Assembly: GCA_003169675.1 (NCBI GenBank)
Contig: PNAT01000133.1
Span: 1 to 62,827, forward strand
Length of the DNA stretch: 62,827 nucleotides
Source of the DNA: Acidimicrobiaceae bacterium
Lineage (GTDB): Bacteria > Actinomycetota > Acidimicrobiia > Acidimicrobiales > RAAP-2
Direction of reading: 5' to 3'
Below, piece by piece: positions 33,699 through 42,122 of the stretch; position 1 is the stretch's first letter; every line of letters begins with the position of its first letter. The notes below the pieces were generated by a model. The model was not told where the DNA came from. It saw only the letters and a program-made list of their open reading frames with translations, and did no database searches. Position numbers and translations under genes: made by a program.

Positions 33699-34657
33699 AC
33701 CGAGGAGAACGGTGGCAGCCCTCCTTCGGGCAATGGTGCGTCGTTGAAATTGTGACCGAAGTGCCGCGTGCGGCGGCCCAGCATTTCCTCGTACTCGGCT
33801 CCCTTGCCTTCGCTCTTGATCCCGGCTACCAGAGGTGAATGTGACAGGAATATGGCGCCACTGAACATGACCAAGAGGGAGATCGCCTCCATGGGGCCCC
33901 AGGCACCCGACGTGCGCAGGCTGTCGCCGAACAAGGAGATGCCGATGATGATGCTGACCAGCGGGTCGACCAGCACCAGCGTGGATTGCGAGGCGGCCAG
34001 CGGACCGGCGTGAAAGGCGTTCTGCGTCAGGAACAGGCCGGCCAGACCGAACACCATCAACCCGTATGTCTGCCAATGTCCCAGCACGGTGACCCAGTCT
34101 TTCGCCGCATAGTTGCTGACCACCTTGATGAGGGCGGCCGTGAAGGCGAATGTGACGGCAGCGGCCGTGCCGAACATGGCGGCCTTCCACCAGCGTGGAC
34201 CCCAGCGGGTCGCCACCACGGACAGCGCGATCACGAAGGTGGCGCTGCCGCCCACCACGATCCACCCGAGATTCGTGGGCACCCGGTTGCCCTCTCCGGG
34301 GTTGGCGAAAGCCAGGAACCCCGAGAGACCGAAGACAATGCCCGATGCGCCAACCCATTCCCGCAGGGTGATCCGATAGCCGAAGTAGGTCCCCAGAATG
34401 AAGACCAGGAAGAGCAACTCCATGGTCAGGATCGGCTGGGCCACCGAGAGGCGTCCGAAATGAAGGGCAAAGGCCTGGAGTAGGAATGAGCAGACCATGA
34501 AGAAGAAACCCAGGAGCCAGATGCCCCGACGCAGCGCATGGGCGATCAGGCTGAGGCGCATAGAGGATTCCGGGGGGGCGTCTTCGACGCCCATCCGCTG
34601 AAACACGCTGGTCAGCGCATTCGAAAGTGCTGCCGCTACAGCAAGAACGTAGACCAT
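33695..34657 (-). CDS. DMT-superfamily transporter (EamA-like)
   Basis: A 320-aa integral membrane protein with about ten hydrophobic segments in two EamA-like repeats. The start is ATG 34657 (MVYVLAVAAALSNALTSVFQ). Typical features are FGRLSVAQPILTMELLFLVF in the first repeat and ASQSTLVLVDPLVSIIIGIS in the second, as in drug/metabolite exporters and the related Mg/nucleotide-sugar transporters. The C terminus is a hydrophilic cytosolic tail (SEGKGAEYEEMLGRRTRHFG). The substrate is unknown. A 291-bp divergent gap separates it from the oligopeptide ABC operon. Confidence 0.85.
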   Translation of the reverse strand: MVYVLAVAAALSNALTSVFQRMGVEDAPPESSMRLSLIAHALRRGIWLLGFFFMVCSFLLQAFALHFGRLSVAQPILTMELLFLVFILGTYFGYRITLREWVGASGIVFGLSGFLAFANPGEGNRVPTNLGWIVVGGSATFVIALSVVATRWGPRWWKAAMFGTAAAVTFAFTAALIKVVSNYAAKDWVTVLGHWQTYGLMVFGLAGLFLTQNAFHAGPLAASQSTLVLVDPLVSIIIGISLFGDSLRTSGAWGPMEAISLLVMFSGAIFLSHSPLVAGIKSEGKGAEYEEMLGRRTRHFGHNFNDAPLPEGGLPPFSSV

Positions 34658-34948
34658 TGACCTGCCCTTATCGTACCGGTGTCCCGTGTCCGGCCACGCA
34701 TCCGACGCACAGCTGGGGATGAGATTGCGCAATTAGGCGTGCACAGAAGCGAGGACGTAGAAATCGTGTGCCACCTGGGCGCCTGCACCGTTGCGGATCG
34801 TCATCCGTTGCGAAAGTGGCGAAAAATTGAGAATCCGCCCTACACGGAATGTGGCAGTTGCGTTACGTTTAGGGAAACTTCCAACACTGGGGTGGGGGAA
34901 GGCGGGGTACTGGTCGTCAGTGGGGCGATCAATGAGCAAGGGAGAGCC

Positions 34949-36694
34949 ATGGGATTGAAGGGGTTTCTGAAGCGGTCGGCCTGTGCCGGCTTGGCCGCAG
35001 GAGCATTGACCGGGGGGCTCGTCATCGCCTCGCCCGCCACGAGCGGGGCCGCCAGTAGTCCGTCGAGTGGGACCCTCACCATGGCCATCGACCAGACGCT
35101 CGCCGGCTTCAACGTCAACACCTCCGCGGCATCCGAGTACGTGCTGCAGGAAATCCTCGATGTCGTCTGGCCCCAACCTTTCATCATCACTTCCAAGCTC
35201 AAGGCAGCTCTGAATTCGGACCTTCTCACCAGCGCCACATCAACAGGTACCAGCCCTCAGACGGTGACCTACACCCTCAACCCCAAGGCCGTGTGGCAGG
35301 ACGGTGTGGGAATCACAGCCGACGACTTCATCTACAACTGGCAGGCCCAGAGTGCCAACAAGGCCTTCACTGACGTTGGTGGCGCCACGTATGACGCGGC
35401 ATCGAGCTCCGGCTACAACCAGATCCTGTCGATCAAGGGCTCGCACCCCTCTGGCGGCGCGGCCTGTGACCCCGGCTCAGCCGCCAATCGCAACCTCGGC
35501 CTATGCCCGAACGGTCGCACCGTCACCGTGACGTTCAAGCCCGCCTACGCAGACTGGCAATCACTTTTCGGTAACCTGGTGCCGGCGCACATCTCCCGCA
35601 CGGCGGGATGGAATACCGGTCTCAACAACTTCACCAAGGTCCTCTCGGGCAGCTGGTACGAGATCAAAAGCTACACGGAAGGCCAGTCTCTGGTCCTTCA
35701 GCAGAACCCCTCCTACTGGGGCACCCCGGGACATCTGAAGACAATCGTCTTCCAGTTCATCACCGACGACACCCAAGAGACGCCTGCACTCCAGAACAAC
35801 GAGGTGCAGATCATCAATCCGGCCACGGTGAACCTCTCAATCGTGCAGAACACCAGCCAATTGTCGAACATCAACAAGGTAATTACGCCAGGACTTGAAT
35901 TCGAGCACTTCGACTTCAACGAAGCCAACCCGTACCTGGCCAAGCTTCCGATCCGTCAAGCCATTGCCTTGGGCACGGACCGCAAGCAGCTCATCGCCCG
36001 AACGGTCGGCGAAGTGTCCAAGGGCATCAAGCCTCTGGGCAACCGCATGTACGTGTCCTCCCAGCCGCAATACGTCGACCACGGCAAGGCGTACGCCAAG
36101 GTGAACACATCCGCGGCGACCAAACTGCTAAAGGCGCAGGGATTCAAGAAGGGCTCGGACGGGTACTTCCAGCCGAACTACGGACCGGAGAAGAACCAGG
36201 ATCTGGCCTTCACCATCTCCACCACGACGGGGAACACGACCAGAGCCTCCACCGAGCAGCTCTTCCAGGCTCAGATGAAGTCCATCGGCATCAAGATCAA
36301 TATTCAGAACTACGCCGCCGGCACGTTCTTCGGAACGAACCTGCCGCAGGGCTTGTTCGATATCGCCGAGTTTGCCTGGGTGCCGACACCGTTCGTCTCG
36401 GCCAACGAGTCCATCTACTGCTCCTACACCAGCTCGGCCTGTGGCCAGAACTGGAACCACTTCGCCAGCAAGGCCGTGGACAAGCTCGTGATCGCCGGGG
36501 CATCAGCCTCCAGCCCGGCAGCAGAGACGTCCGATTACAACAAGGCCGACGCGTTGCTGTGGTCCAACATGGTGACGTTGCCGCTCTACCAGAAGCCGCA
36601 GTTCTTCGCCTGGGCCAAGACGGCCAAGAACATCGTCCCGAACATCGCCAGCGTCGGTCTGCCGTGGAACGGCAATCTCTGGACGGCGAGCTAG
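34949..36694 (+). CDS. extracellular solute-binding protein, family 5 (oligopeptide/dipeptide type)
   Basis: A 581-aa periplasmic-type binding protein. The start ATG 34949 is preceded by GGGAGAG; the ORF-track extension upstream is not protein-like. A Sec signal sequence (FLKRSACAGLAAGALTGGLV) ends near residue 33; there is a Cys in it but no clear lipobox, so the anchor is uncertain. The mature part matches family-5 SBPs: YTLNPKAVWQDGVGITADDF, ILSGSWYEIKSYTEGQSLVL-like segment (VLSGSWYEIKSY), LPIRQAIALGTDRKQLIART and FDIAEFAWVPTPF. It captures peptides or related solutes for the permease genes downstream. A strong terminator follows immediately, so it is probably made in excess over the membrane components. 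Confidence 0.92.
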   Translation: MGLKGFLKRSACAGLAAGALTGGLVIASPATSGAASSPSSGTLTMAIDQTLAGFNVNTSAASEYVLQEILDVVWPQPFIITSKLKAALNSDLLTSATSTGTSPQTVTYTLNPKAVWQDGVGITADDFIYNWQAQSANKAFTDVGGATYDAASSSGYNQILSIKGSHPSGGAACDPGSAANRNLGLCPNGRTVTVTFKPAYADWQSLFGNLVPAHISRTAGWNTGLNNFTKVLSGSWYEIKSYTEGQSLVLQQNPSYWGTPGHLKTIVFQFITDDTQETPALQNNEVQIINPATVNLSIVQNTSQLSNINKVITPGLEFEHFDFNEANPYLAKLPIRQAIALGTDRKQLIARTVGEVSKGIKPLGNRMYVSSQPQYVDHGKAYAKVNTSAATKLLKAQGFKKGSDGYFQPNYGPEKNQDLAFTISTTTGNTTRASTEQLFQAQMKSIGIKINIQNYAAGTFFGTNLPQGLFDIAEFAWVPTPFVSANESIYCSYTSSACGQNWNHFASKAVDKLVIAGASASSPAAETSDYNKADALLWSNMVTLPLYQKPQFFAWAKTAKNIVPNIASVGLPWNGNLWTAS

Positions 36695-36714
36695 TCCCGG
36701 ACGGTTTGTGACGG

Positions 36715-36750
36715 AAGCGGGGACAGACCAGCCGGTCTGTCCCCGCTTTT
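36715..36750 (+). terminator. strong intrinsic terminator between the binding protein and permease genes
   Basis: AAGCGGGGACAGACC and GGTCTGTCCCCGCTT form a perfect 15-bp stem around the loop AGCC, followed by TT. It lies 21 bp after the SBP stop and 28 bp before the permease start. It should end most transcripts after the binding protein. Confidence 0.88.
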
Positions 36751-36765
36751 CGTACGACCGATCCG

Positions 36766-36771
36766 TACTCT
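36766..36771 (+). promoter_or_regulatory. -10 box TACTCT for the permease/ATPase genes
   Basis: TACTCT ends 6 nt before ATG 36778, just downstream of the terminator, with no Shine-Dalgarno sequence. It suggests an independent leaderless promoter for the four membrane/ATPase genes. Confidence 0.5.
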
Positions 36772-36777
36772 GTTGAC

Positions 36778-37755
36778 ATGCTTGCCTACGTATCGAGGCG
36801 CCTTCTCGTCAGCGTTGTCGTGCTGCTCCTGGCCACGATCTTGGTCTTCCTTCTGGTGGCGAATTCGGGTGATCCACTTGCCCTCCTCAAGACGAACCCC
36901 CATATTTCGCCCCTGGTGGTGGCCGCTCGGGAACATCTCTTGCATCTCAATGATCCGCTCTACCAGCGCTATTGGATTTGGTTCTCCCACGCCATCCGCG
37001 GGGATCTCGGCACCTCCATCACAGGACAGAACGTGGCCAGCGAGGCAACGTCACACTTGTTCGTCACCATGCGGATGGTGATCTTGGCGACGGTCATCGC
37101 CATCTTCCTGGCCGTCTTCGTGGGGATGTACGCCGCCGTGCACCAAGATCGCTTCTCCGATCACGCCGCTACCTTGGCCAATTTCTTATTCCTGGCCGCT
37201 CCCACCTTCGTCATCGGTCTCTTGTTGAAGGAGTTCGTCGCCATACCGGTCAATCAGCACCTCGGTCATACCCTCTTCTACACAAACGGCGAGCAGAGCC
37301 CGACCCTCAGTGGGCCATTCCTCAGCCGCCTGCCGGACTACGCCGCGCACACTGTCCTGCCGACGCTGACGTTGGTCCTGGTGAGTTACTCCTCCTGGGC
37401 CATCTACCAACGATCATCCATGCTGGAGACGCTCGACAACGACTACGTGCGCATGGCCCGCGCCAAGGGACTGTCCCCGCGGCGTGTCCTGATCCGTCAT
37501 GTCTTGCGCAATGCCCTCATCCCGGTGGTGACCGTTGTTGCGCTCGACTTTGCCGCCGTGCTGGGCGGCGCCCTCGTGACCGAAATCGTGTTCGGCTGGC
37601 AAGGGCTGGGCCAGTGGTTCTTCACCGGGGTGACCGACCTCGACGTCAATATCGTCCTGGCTTTTCTCCTCATCACCGCCACCTTTGTGATTCTCTTCAA
37701 CCTGCTGGCCGACATCCTCTATGCCTTCCTCGATCCGCGGATCCGCTATGCCTGA
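36778..37755 (+). CDS. ABC transporter permease, OppB/DppB type
   Basis: A 325-aa inner-membrane permease with about six membrane segments. The N terminus LAYVSRRLLVSVVVLLLATI is typical of DppB/OppB. The cytosolic EAA loop, which contacts the ATPase, reads DYVRMARAKGLSPRRVLIRH followed by VLRNALIPVVTV. The C terminus LDPRIRYA is the usual DppB ending. It forms the translocation pore with the OppC-like protein encoded next, whose start overlaps its stop by 8 bp. Confidence 0.93.
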   Translation: MLAYVSRRLLVSVVVLLLATILVFLLVANSGDPLALLKTNPHISPLVVAAREHLLHLNDPLYQRYWIWFSHAIRGDLGTSITGQNVASEATSHLFVTMRMVILATVIAIFLAVFVGMYAAVHQDRFSDHAATLANFLFLAAPTFVIGLLLKEFVAIPVNQHLGHTLFYTNGEQSPTLSGPFLSRLPDYAAHTVLPTLTLVLVSYSSWAIYQRSSMLETLDNDYVRMARAKGLSPRRVLIRHVLRNALIPVVTVVALDFAAVLGGALVTEIVFGWQGLGQWFFTGVTDLDVNIVLAFLLITATFVILFNLLADILYAFLDPRIRYA

Positions 37756-38734
37756 CGACACCTCCTTGTCGGAAGCCGAAACGACCGGTAGCCAAGAGGT
37801 GGGACAACACTCCCTTCCCATGCCGCCGCCGGGCGGCCATCTCTCTCCGCTGGACGAGCACGGAATGACGGGCGACGCCAAGAGCCAGGCGCGCATTGTC
37901 CTGGGTCGCTTCTTCCATCAGCGGTTGGCCGTCATCGGCGTGTGCACATTCGCCACCCTGGGAGTCAGCGCCCTCTTGGTCGGAATCTTCTGGACCTACA
38001 GCTATACGGACATCACCAACAATCTGAACACGCCCCCCTCGTGGTCCGACCCGTTTGGGACCAACTCCATTGGGAGCGACATGTTCTCGCTCGTCATGCA
38101 CGGGACGATCAAGGACATTCAGATCGCCTTGCTCGTGGCGGCCATGGCCACCTTGGTGGGGTCCACGATCGGCGCCGTGGCCGGCTTCTATCGTGGTTGG
38201 GTCGACAGCCTGTTGATGAGACTGGTGGACCTGATTCTGGTGGTCCCGATTCTCGCCGTCCTCATCGTGCTGGCCCACATTGTCGCCAAGCAGGCCAACA
38301 ACTGGTTCTTCCTGGCCATCATCATCGGCGCCCTCTCGTGGACATATGTGGCACGCCTGGTGCGGGCCGACTTCTTGTCGCTCCGCGAGCGGGACTTCGT
38401 CGAGGCGTCACGGGCCTTGGGCGCCAGCAACACCCGGCTCATCGTGCGGCATATGCTGCCCAACGCGATCGGGCCAATTCTGGTCAATGCGACGATCACC
38501 GTCGCCCAGAGCATCGTGCTCGAATCCACCCTTTCCTTTCTCGGTCTCGGCATACAGGCACCGGACGTATCGTTGGGGCTCCTGGTCAGCCAGGGCCAGG
38601 ACTCGGCGACGACGGAATGGTGGCTCTTTGTGTTTCCCGTGGTGTTCCTCGTAATCCTGATCTTGTCGATCTTCCTCATGGGCGATGGCCTGCGGGAAGC
38701 CTTCGACCCCAAGAAGGTCAAGACGAGGGCCTGA
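37748..38734 (+). CDS. ABC transporter permease, OppC/DppC type
   Basis: A 328-aa permease starting at ATG 37748 ([16 protein letters not shown]); it has an unusually long hydrophilic N-terminal tail of about 55 residues. Six membrane segments follow. Family markers: [20 protein letters not shown] (the DxxGxDxxS motif region), the EAA loop [20 protein letters not shown] with [12 protein letters not shown], and [20 protein letters not shown]. It pairs with the OppB-like subunit. The next gene begins immediately after its stop. Confidence 0.93.
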   Translation: MPDDTSLSEAETTGSQEVGQHSLPMPPPGGHLSPLDEHGMTGDAKSQARIVLGRFFHQRLAVIGVCTFATLGVSALLVGIFWTYSYTDITNNLNTPPSWSDPFGTNSIGSDMFSLVMHGTIKDIQIALLVAAMATLVGSTIGAVAGFYRGWVDSLLMRLVDLILVVPILAVLIVLAHIVAKQANNWFFLAIIIGALSWTYVARLVRADFLSLRERDFVEASRALGASNTRLIVRHMLPNAIGPILVNATITVAQSIVLESTLSFLGLGIQAPDVSLGLLVSQGQDSATTEWWLFVFPVVFLVILILSIFLMGDGLREAFDPKKVKTRA

Positions 38735-39787
38735 GTGACCTCCCCGTCGCTTGAGTTCGAAGATCTGGAAGTGGACTTCCCCACCAAAGACGGGATCGTG
38801 CGCGCCGTGCGGGGCGTGAGCTGCTCACTCGAATCGGGACAGGTCCTCGGCATTGTGGGCGAGTCGGGATCCGGCAAGTCCGTCACCGCTCTGGCCGCCA
38901 TGGGTCTCCTGCCCCGCAACGCGATCGTGCGGGGATCCGTCCGCTTCAAGGGTCGCGAGCTGCTTGGCCTAAAGGAAAAGGAGTATTCGGATGTGCGGGG
39001 CACCGGGATCGGGATGATCTTCCAGGATCCGATGACCTCACTCAATCCCGTGTACTCCATTGGATGGCAGATTGCCGAAGCGGTGCGGGCGCATCAGTCC
39101 GTGTCCAAGGAGGAAGCTCTGCTCGAAGCCGTCCGCCTCCTCAAGACCGTGGGCATCCCGAATCCGGAGGATCGGGTGACCGACTATCCCCACGAGTTCT
39201 CCGGCGGTATGCGGCAACGGGTCGTCATCGCCATCGCCATGGCGAACAATCCGGACGTCATCCTCGCTGACGAGCCCACCACCGCACTTGATGTGACGGT
39301 CCAGGCACAGGTGCTGGCCTCGCTCAAATTGGCGCTGACCGAGACGCACGCTGCACTGCTCCTCATTACACACGACCTCGGAGTGATTGCCGGATTGGCC
39401 GACCGCGTCCTTGTCATGTACGCCGGCCGCTCCGTCGAGATGGGTTCCGTCGATGACATCTTCTATCGCCCGGCGATGCCCTACACGCACGGCCTCCTGG
39501 GATCCCTGCCGAGACTCGACAGTGATGGGAGCGAGCGGTTGCGGCCCATCCCGGGCTCGCCGCCGGCAAACGCAGGTGAGCACCAGGGATGTCCTTTTGC
39601 CCCGCGTTGTCCGAGGCGAGCTGCCATCTGCGAGGAGCAAGAGCCGGAGCTCACCCTGGTCCCTGGACCCGAAGGCGCCGAACCTCACCGCGCGGCATGT
39701 CACTTCGCCGAAGAAGTCAGCCAGGCGGAGCCGGGCAAACTCTTTGCCATTTCCTCCGGTGATCCTGAAGCGGGGCCGGTCAGGTGA
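38735..39787 (+). CDS. ABC transporter ATP-binding protein, OppD/DppD type
   Basis: A 350-aa ATPase starting at GTG 38735 directly after the OppC stop. Motifs: Walker [17 protein letters not shown]-loop [16 protein letters not shown], signature [17 protein letters not shown], Walker [15 protein letters not shown] and H-loop [10 protein letters not shown]. The C-terminal oligopeptide-type extension has the four-Cys cluster ([20 protein letters not shown] and RAACHF) known from DppD/OppD. It powers import with the DppF-like partner. Its stop overlaps the next GTG (GTGA). Confidence 0.94.
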   Translation: MTSPSLEFEDLEVDFPTKDGIVRAVRGVSCSLESGQVLGIVGESGSGKSVTALAAMGLLPRNAIVRGSVRFKGRELLGLKEKEYSDVRGTGIGMIFQDPMTSLNPVYSIGWQIAEAVRAHQSVSKEEALLEAVRLLKTVGIPNPEDRVTDYPHEFSGGMRQRVVIAIAMANNPDVILADEPTTALDVTVQAQVLASLKLALTETHAALLLITHDLGVIAGLADRVLVMYAGRSVEMGSVDDIFYRPAMPYTHGLLGSLPRLDSDGSERLRPIPGSPPANAGEHQGCPFAPRCPRRAAICEEQEPELTLVPGPEGAEPHRAACHFAEEVSQAEPGKLFAISSGDPEAGPVR

Positions 39788-40827
39788 CGATCCCCGGATC
39801 CGGACTCCCAGAGCGACGCCATGAGGTGTCGCGGCCTTCGGGCACTCCCCTGCTCGAGGTACGGGACCTGGTGAAGCACTTTCCCCTCCGGGGCGGGAAG
39901 TTCGTGCGACGACGTGTCGGGGATGTCCATGCCGTCTGTGGGGTCTCTCTCGATATCCACCCGGGCGAGACGCTCGGCCTGGTCGGTGAGTCTGGATGTG
40001 GGAAGTCCACCATGGGACGGACCATCCTGCAGTTGCTCCGTCCCACCTCAGGATCGGTCACTTTTGAGGGAAGGGACCTCACGAAGGTGGACGGCAAGGA
40101 GCTGAGGAGCATCCGACGAGAGATCCAAGTGGTCTTTCAGGATCCCTATGCGTCGCTCGATCCGCGCATTCCGGTGGGGCAGTCGATCGCCGAACCACTG
40201 CACATTCATGGCCTGTGGGACGCCTCGGGAAGTCGGAAGGTAGCCGACGTGCTGCACCTGGTCGGCTTGGAACCGTCGCACTTCAACCGCTATCCAAACG
40301 AATTCTCCGGAGGGCAGCGCCAACGAATAGGCATCGCGCGGGCGCTCATATTGGAACCGAAGCTCCTCGTCCTCGATGAGCCTGTCTCCGCCCTCGATGT
40401 GTCCATTCAGGCCGGAGTGGTGAACCTCCTCGAAGAGATCCAGATACTCAAGAAGGTGTCGTACCTGTTCATCGCCCACGATCTCTCCGTCGTCCGGCAC
40501 ATTTCAGACCGGGTGGCCGTCATGTACCTGGGCAAGATCGTCGAGATCGGAACTCGTGACGACATCTACAGTCGGCCTTCACATCCCTACACCCAGGCGC
40601 TCCTCTCGGCAGTTCCCATCCCCGATCCGCGCCGCGAGCGGGCCCGTCAGCACATTGTGCTCGAAGGTGACGTTCCCAGCCCGCACGACCCCCCCAGTGG
40701 ATGCCGGTTCCGGACCCGCTGCTGGAAGGCCCAGAACATCTGCGCGCAGGAGGAGCCGCAGCTCATGGACCGCGGCCAGGAACATCCTGTGGCCTGCCAT
40801 TTTGCCGAGCCGGCCCAGGTGGTGTGA
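39784..40827 (+). CDS. ABC transporter ATP-binding protein, OppF/DppF type
   Basis: A 347-aa ATPase. Motifs: [20 protein letters not shown] (typical OppF N terminus), Walker [16 protein letters not shown]-loop [14 protein letters not shown], signature [17 protein letters not shown], Walker [15 protein letters not shown] and H-loop [13 protein letters not shown]. The C-terminal oligopeptide extension has [20 protein letters not shown] and ACHFAEP. It completes the five-gene importer. GTG start at 39784 overlaps the OppD stop by 4 bp. It converges on rnhB with a 7-bp gap and no visible terminator. Confidence 0.94.
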   Translation: MTIPGSGLPERRHEVSRPSGTPLLEVRDLVKHFPLRGGKFVRRRVGDVHAVCGVSLDIHPGETLGLVGESGCGKSTMGRTILQLLRPTSGSVTFEGRDLTKVDGKELRSIRREIQVVFQDPYASLDPRIPVGQSIAEPLHIHGLWDASGSRKVADVLHLVGLEPSHFNRYPNEFSGGQRQRIGIARALILEPKLLVLDEPVSALDVSIQAGVVNLLEEIQILKKVSYLFIAHDLSVVRHISDRVAVMYLGKIVEIGTRDDIYSRPSHPYTQALLSAVPIPDPRRERARQHIVLEGDVPSPHDPPSGCRFRTRCWKAQNICAQEEPQLMDRGQEHPVACHFAEPAQVV

Positions 40828-40834
40828 AAGGCCG

Positions 40835-41509
40835 TCAGTTCCAGGGAAGACCTTCGGTGAAGGACCAGCTCCGGCGATGGATGGCCGAGAGCCCATAACC
40901 TCGGAGCGCCCGCTGGTGGGCCGGTGAGGGGTAGCCCTTGTTGCGCTCGAACTCGTAGGCGGGGAAGTGAGGCGACTCGCCGCGCATGAGGCGGTCCCGT
41001 GTCACTTTGGCCAGCACCGAGGCGGCGGCGATAGAGGCGCACATGGCGTCACCACCCTTGACCGGGCGGACGGCGCCGATGGCCCACTCGGACCGGCGCA
41101 GCAGGTCGACCGGCCCGTCGACCAAGAGGGCGTCCGGCGGTCGCTGCAGGCCCGCCAGGGCGCGCTCCGCAGCCAGCCGGAGTGCAGCGGTCATGCCCCA
41201 CTCGTCACACTCCTGGTGGGAGGCGTGCCCCACGGCCCAGTCGTCGCACCAGGCACCGACCGACTCGAAGATCTGCTCGCGCCGCTGCTCGCTCAGCTGC
41301 TTGGAATCGCGCAGCCAGAGTGGCATCGACCGCTCATCGGCCTCGGGGCGCACGACGGCCACACCGACCGATACCGGACCGGCCCAGGCGCCGCGGCCCA
41401 CCTCGTCCAACCCGGCCACCCTGGAGTGGCCTTGGGCGTGGAAGGTGTGCTCGTGGGAGAGATCGGGCCCGGGCACCGGTGTCCTCGTCAGAGGGTCACC
41501 GACCCGCAC
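40835..41509 (-). CDS. rnhB: ribonuclease HII
   Basis: A 224-aa enzyme that cuts RNA in RNA/DNA hybrids and initiates removal of misincorporated ribonucleotides. Motifs: VAGLDEVGRGAWAGPVSVGV (catalytic Asp-Glu), DSKQLSEQRRE, LLVDGPVDL (Asp) and KGGDAMCASIAAASVLAKVT followed by RD (Asp). The C-terminal NKGYPSPAHQRALRGYGLSA is also typical. The N terminus before residue 25 is poorly conserved; GTG 41509 is taken from the ORF track. It diverges from the 79-aa gene at 41532 across only 22 bp. Confidence 0.93.
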   Translation of the reverse strand: MRVGDPLTRTPVPGPDLSHEHTFHAQGHSRVAGLDEVGRGAWAGPVSVGVAVVRPEADERSMPLWLRDSKQLSEQRREQIFESVGAWCDDWAVGHASHQECDEWGMTAALRLAAERALAGLQRPPDALLVDGPVDLLRRSEWAIGAVRPVKGGDAMCASIAAASVLAKVTRDRLMRGESPHFPAYEFERNKGYPSPAHQRALRGYGLSAIHRRSWSFTEGLPWN

Positions 41510-41519
41510 CGGGCATCAA

Positions 41520-41525
41520 TACGAT
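41520..41525 (+). promoter_or_regulatory. -10 box TACGAT for the 41532 gene
   Basis: TACGAT ends 6 nt before GTG 41532. The opposite strand of the same 22-bp gap carries TATTGA facing rnhB, so the two promoters overlap. Confidence 0.45.
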
Positions 41526-41531
41526 GGTGGG

Positions 41532-41771
41532 GTGAGTACTGGCGGGGGGACGGCACCTGATCCGAACGCACGGTCCCCGCTCGCCCCGGGAATCCAGGTC
41601 GATGTGCGGAACCGGTATCAAGGGACGTGGGTCCGCGGCTTTGAGATCGTTGAGGCCACCAGCGAGGGATACCGCATACGCCGTCTTTCCGACGGCAGCA
41701 TCCTGGGCGAGCTGTTCTCCCGGGACGATGTCCGCCGCGAGCGGAAGCGCCAGGGGTTTTGGTGGCACTAA
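41532..41771 (+). CDS. small conserved-looking protein (79 aa)
   Basis: The ORF track shows a 261-aa frame from 40986, but most is antisense to rnhB. The real gene is the last 79 codons from GTG 41532 (MSTGGGTAPDPNARSPLAPG). The core IQVDVRNRYQGTWVRGFEIV followed by GYRIRRLSDGSILGELFSRD and the ending DDVRRERKRQGFWWH look like a small beta-barrel with a basic tail. I recall similar short proteins in Acidimicrobiia but know no function. It is expressed from a leaderless-type promoter and ends 6 bp before the convergent GYD gene. Confidence 0.65.
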   Translation: MSTGGGTAPDPNARSPLAPGIQVDVRNRYQGTWVRGFEIVEATSEGYRIRRLSDGSILGELFSRDDVRRERKRQGFWWH

Positions 41772-41777
41772 GGGAGG

Positions 41778-42077
41778 TCAGACTCCTGGGGCCTGTCGCA
41801 CCGAATTGATGTACTCGTCGATTGGAATGGCCGAGAGCGTGAGGGTCTTGAGCGTTCCCCTCGCCCCGAGGACGAGAGCCACCCGAGCCATGATCTTCTC
41901 GTCTGGCGCATCAAGCACGGTGCAAAAGTCGAATTGGCCCAGGAGCGCCCACTGCGCCAGAACGCGGACGCCCATGGTTTCGACTTCGGCGTTGACGGCG
42001 AGGAGACGGTCCGGGTTCTCGGCCAGGGTGGCCGCTCCGTCGGGTCCCACGGTCGAGAGCATGAGGAAGGTGGGCAT
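41778..42077 (-). CDS. GYD-domain protein
   Basis: A 99-aa alpha/beta ferredoxin-like domain of the GYD family: MPTFLMLSTVGPDGAATLAE, then VRVLAQWALLGQFDFCTVLD and DEKIMARVALVLGARGTLKT. Family members are small dimeric proteins of unknown function. ATG 42077 is chosen over GTG 42086 because a TAGCGT box ends 7 nt upstream of it. It lies alone between the 79-aa gene and the acyl-CoA synthetase. Confidence 0.8.
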   Translation of the reverse strand: MPTFLMLSTVGPDGAATLAENPDRLLAVNAEVETMGVRVLAQWALLGQFDFCTVLDAPDEKIMARVALVLGARGTLKTLTLSAIPIDEYINSVRQAPGV

Positions 42078-42084
42078 GGGTCTC

Positions 42085-42090
42085 ACGCTA
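42085..42090 (-). promoter_or_regulatory. -10 box TAGCGT for the GYD gene
   Basis: TAGCGT on the minus strand ends 7 nt before ATG 42077. The alternative GTG 42086 lies inside the box, so the box decides the start. Confidence 0.5.
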
Positions 42091-42122
42091 CCGCAGGCGC
42101 TTCGTCAGTGAGCGCTCTTTCC

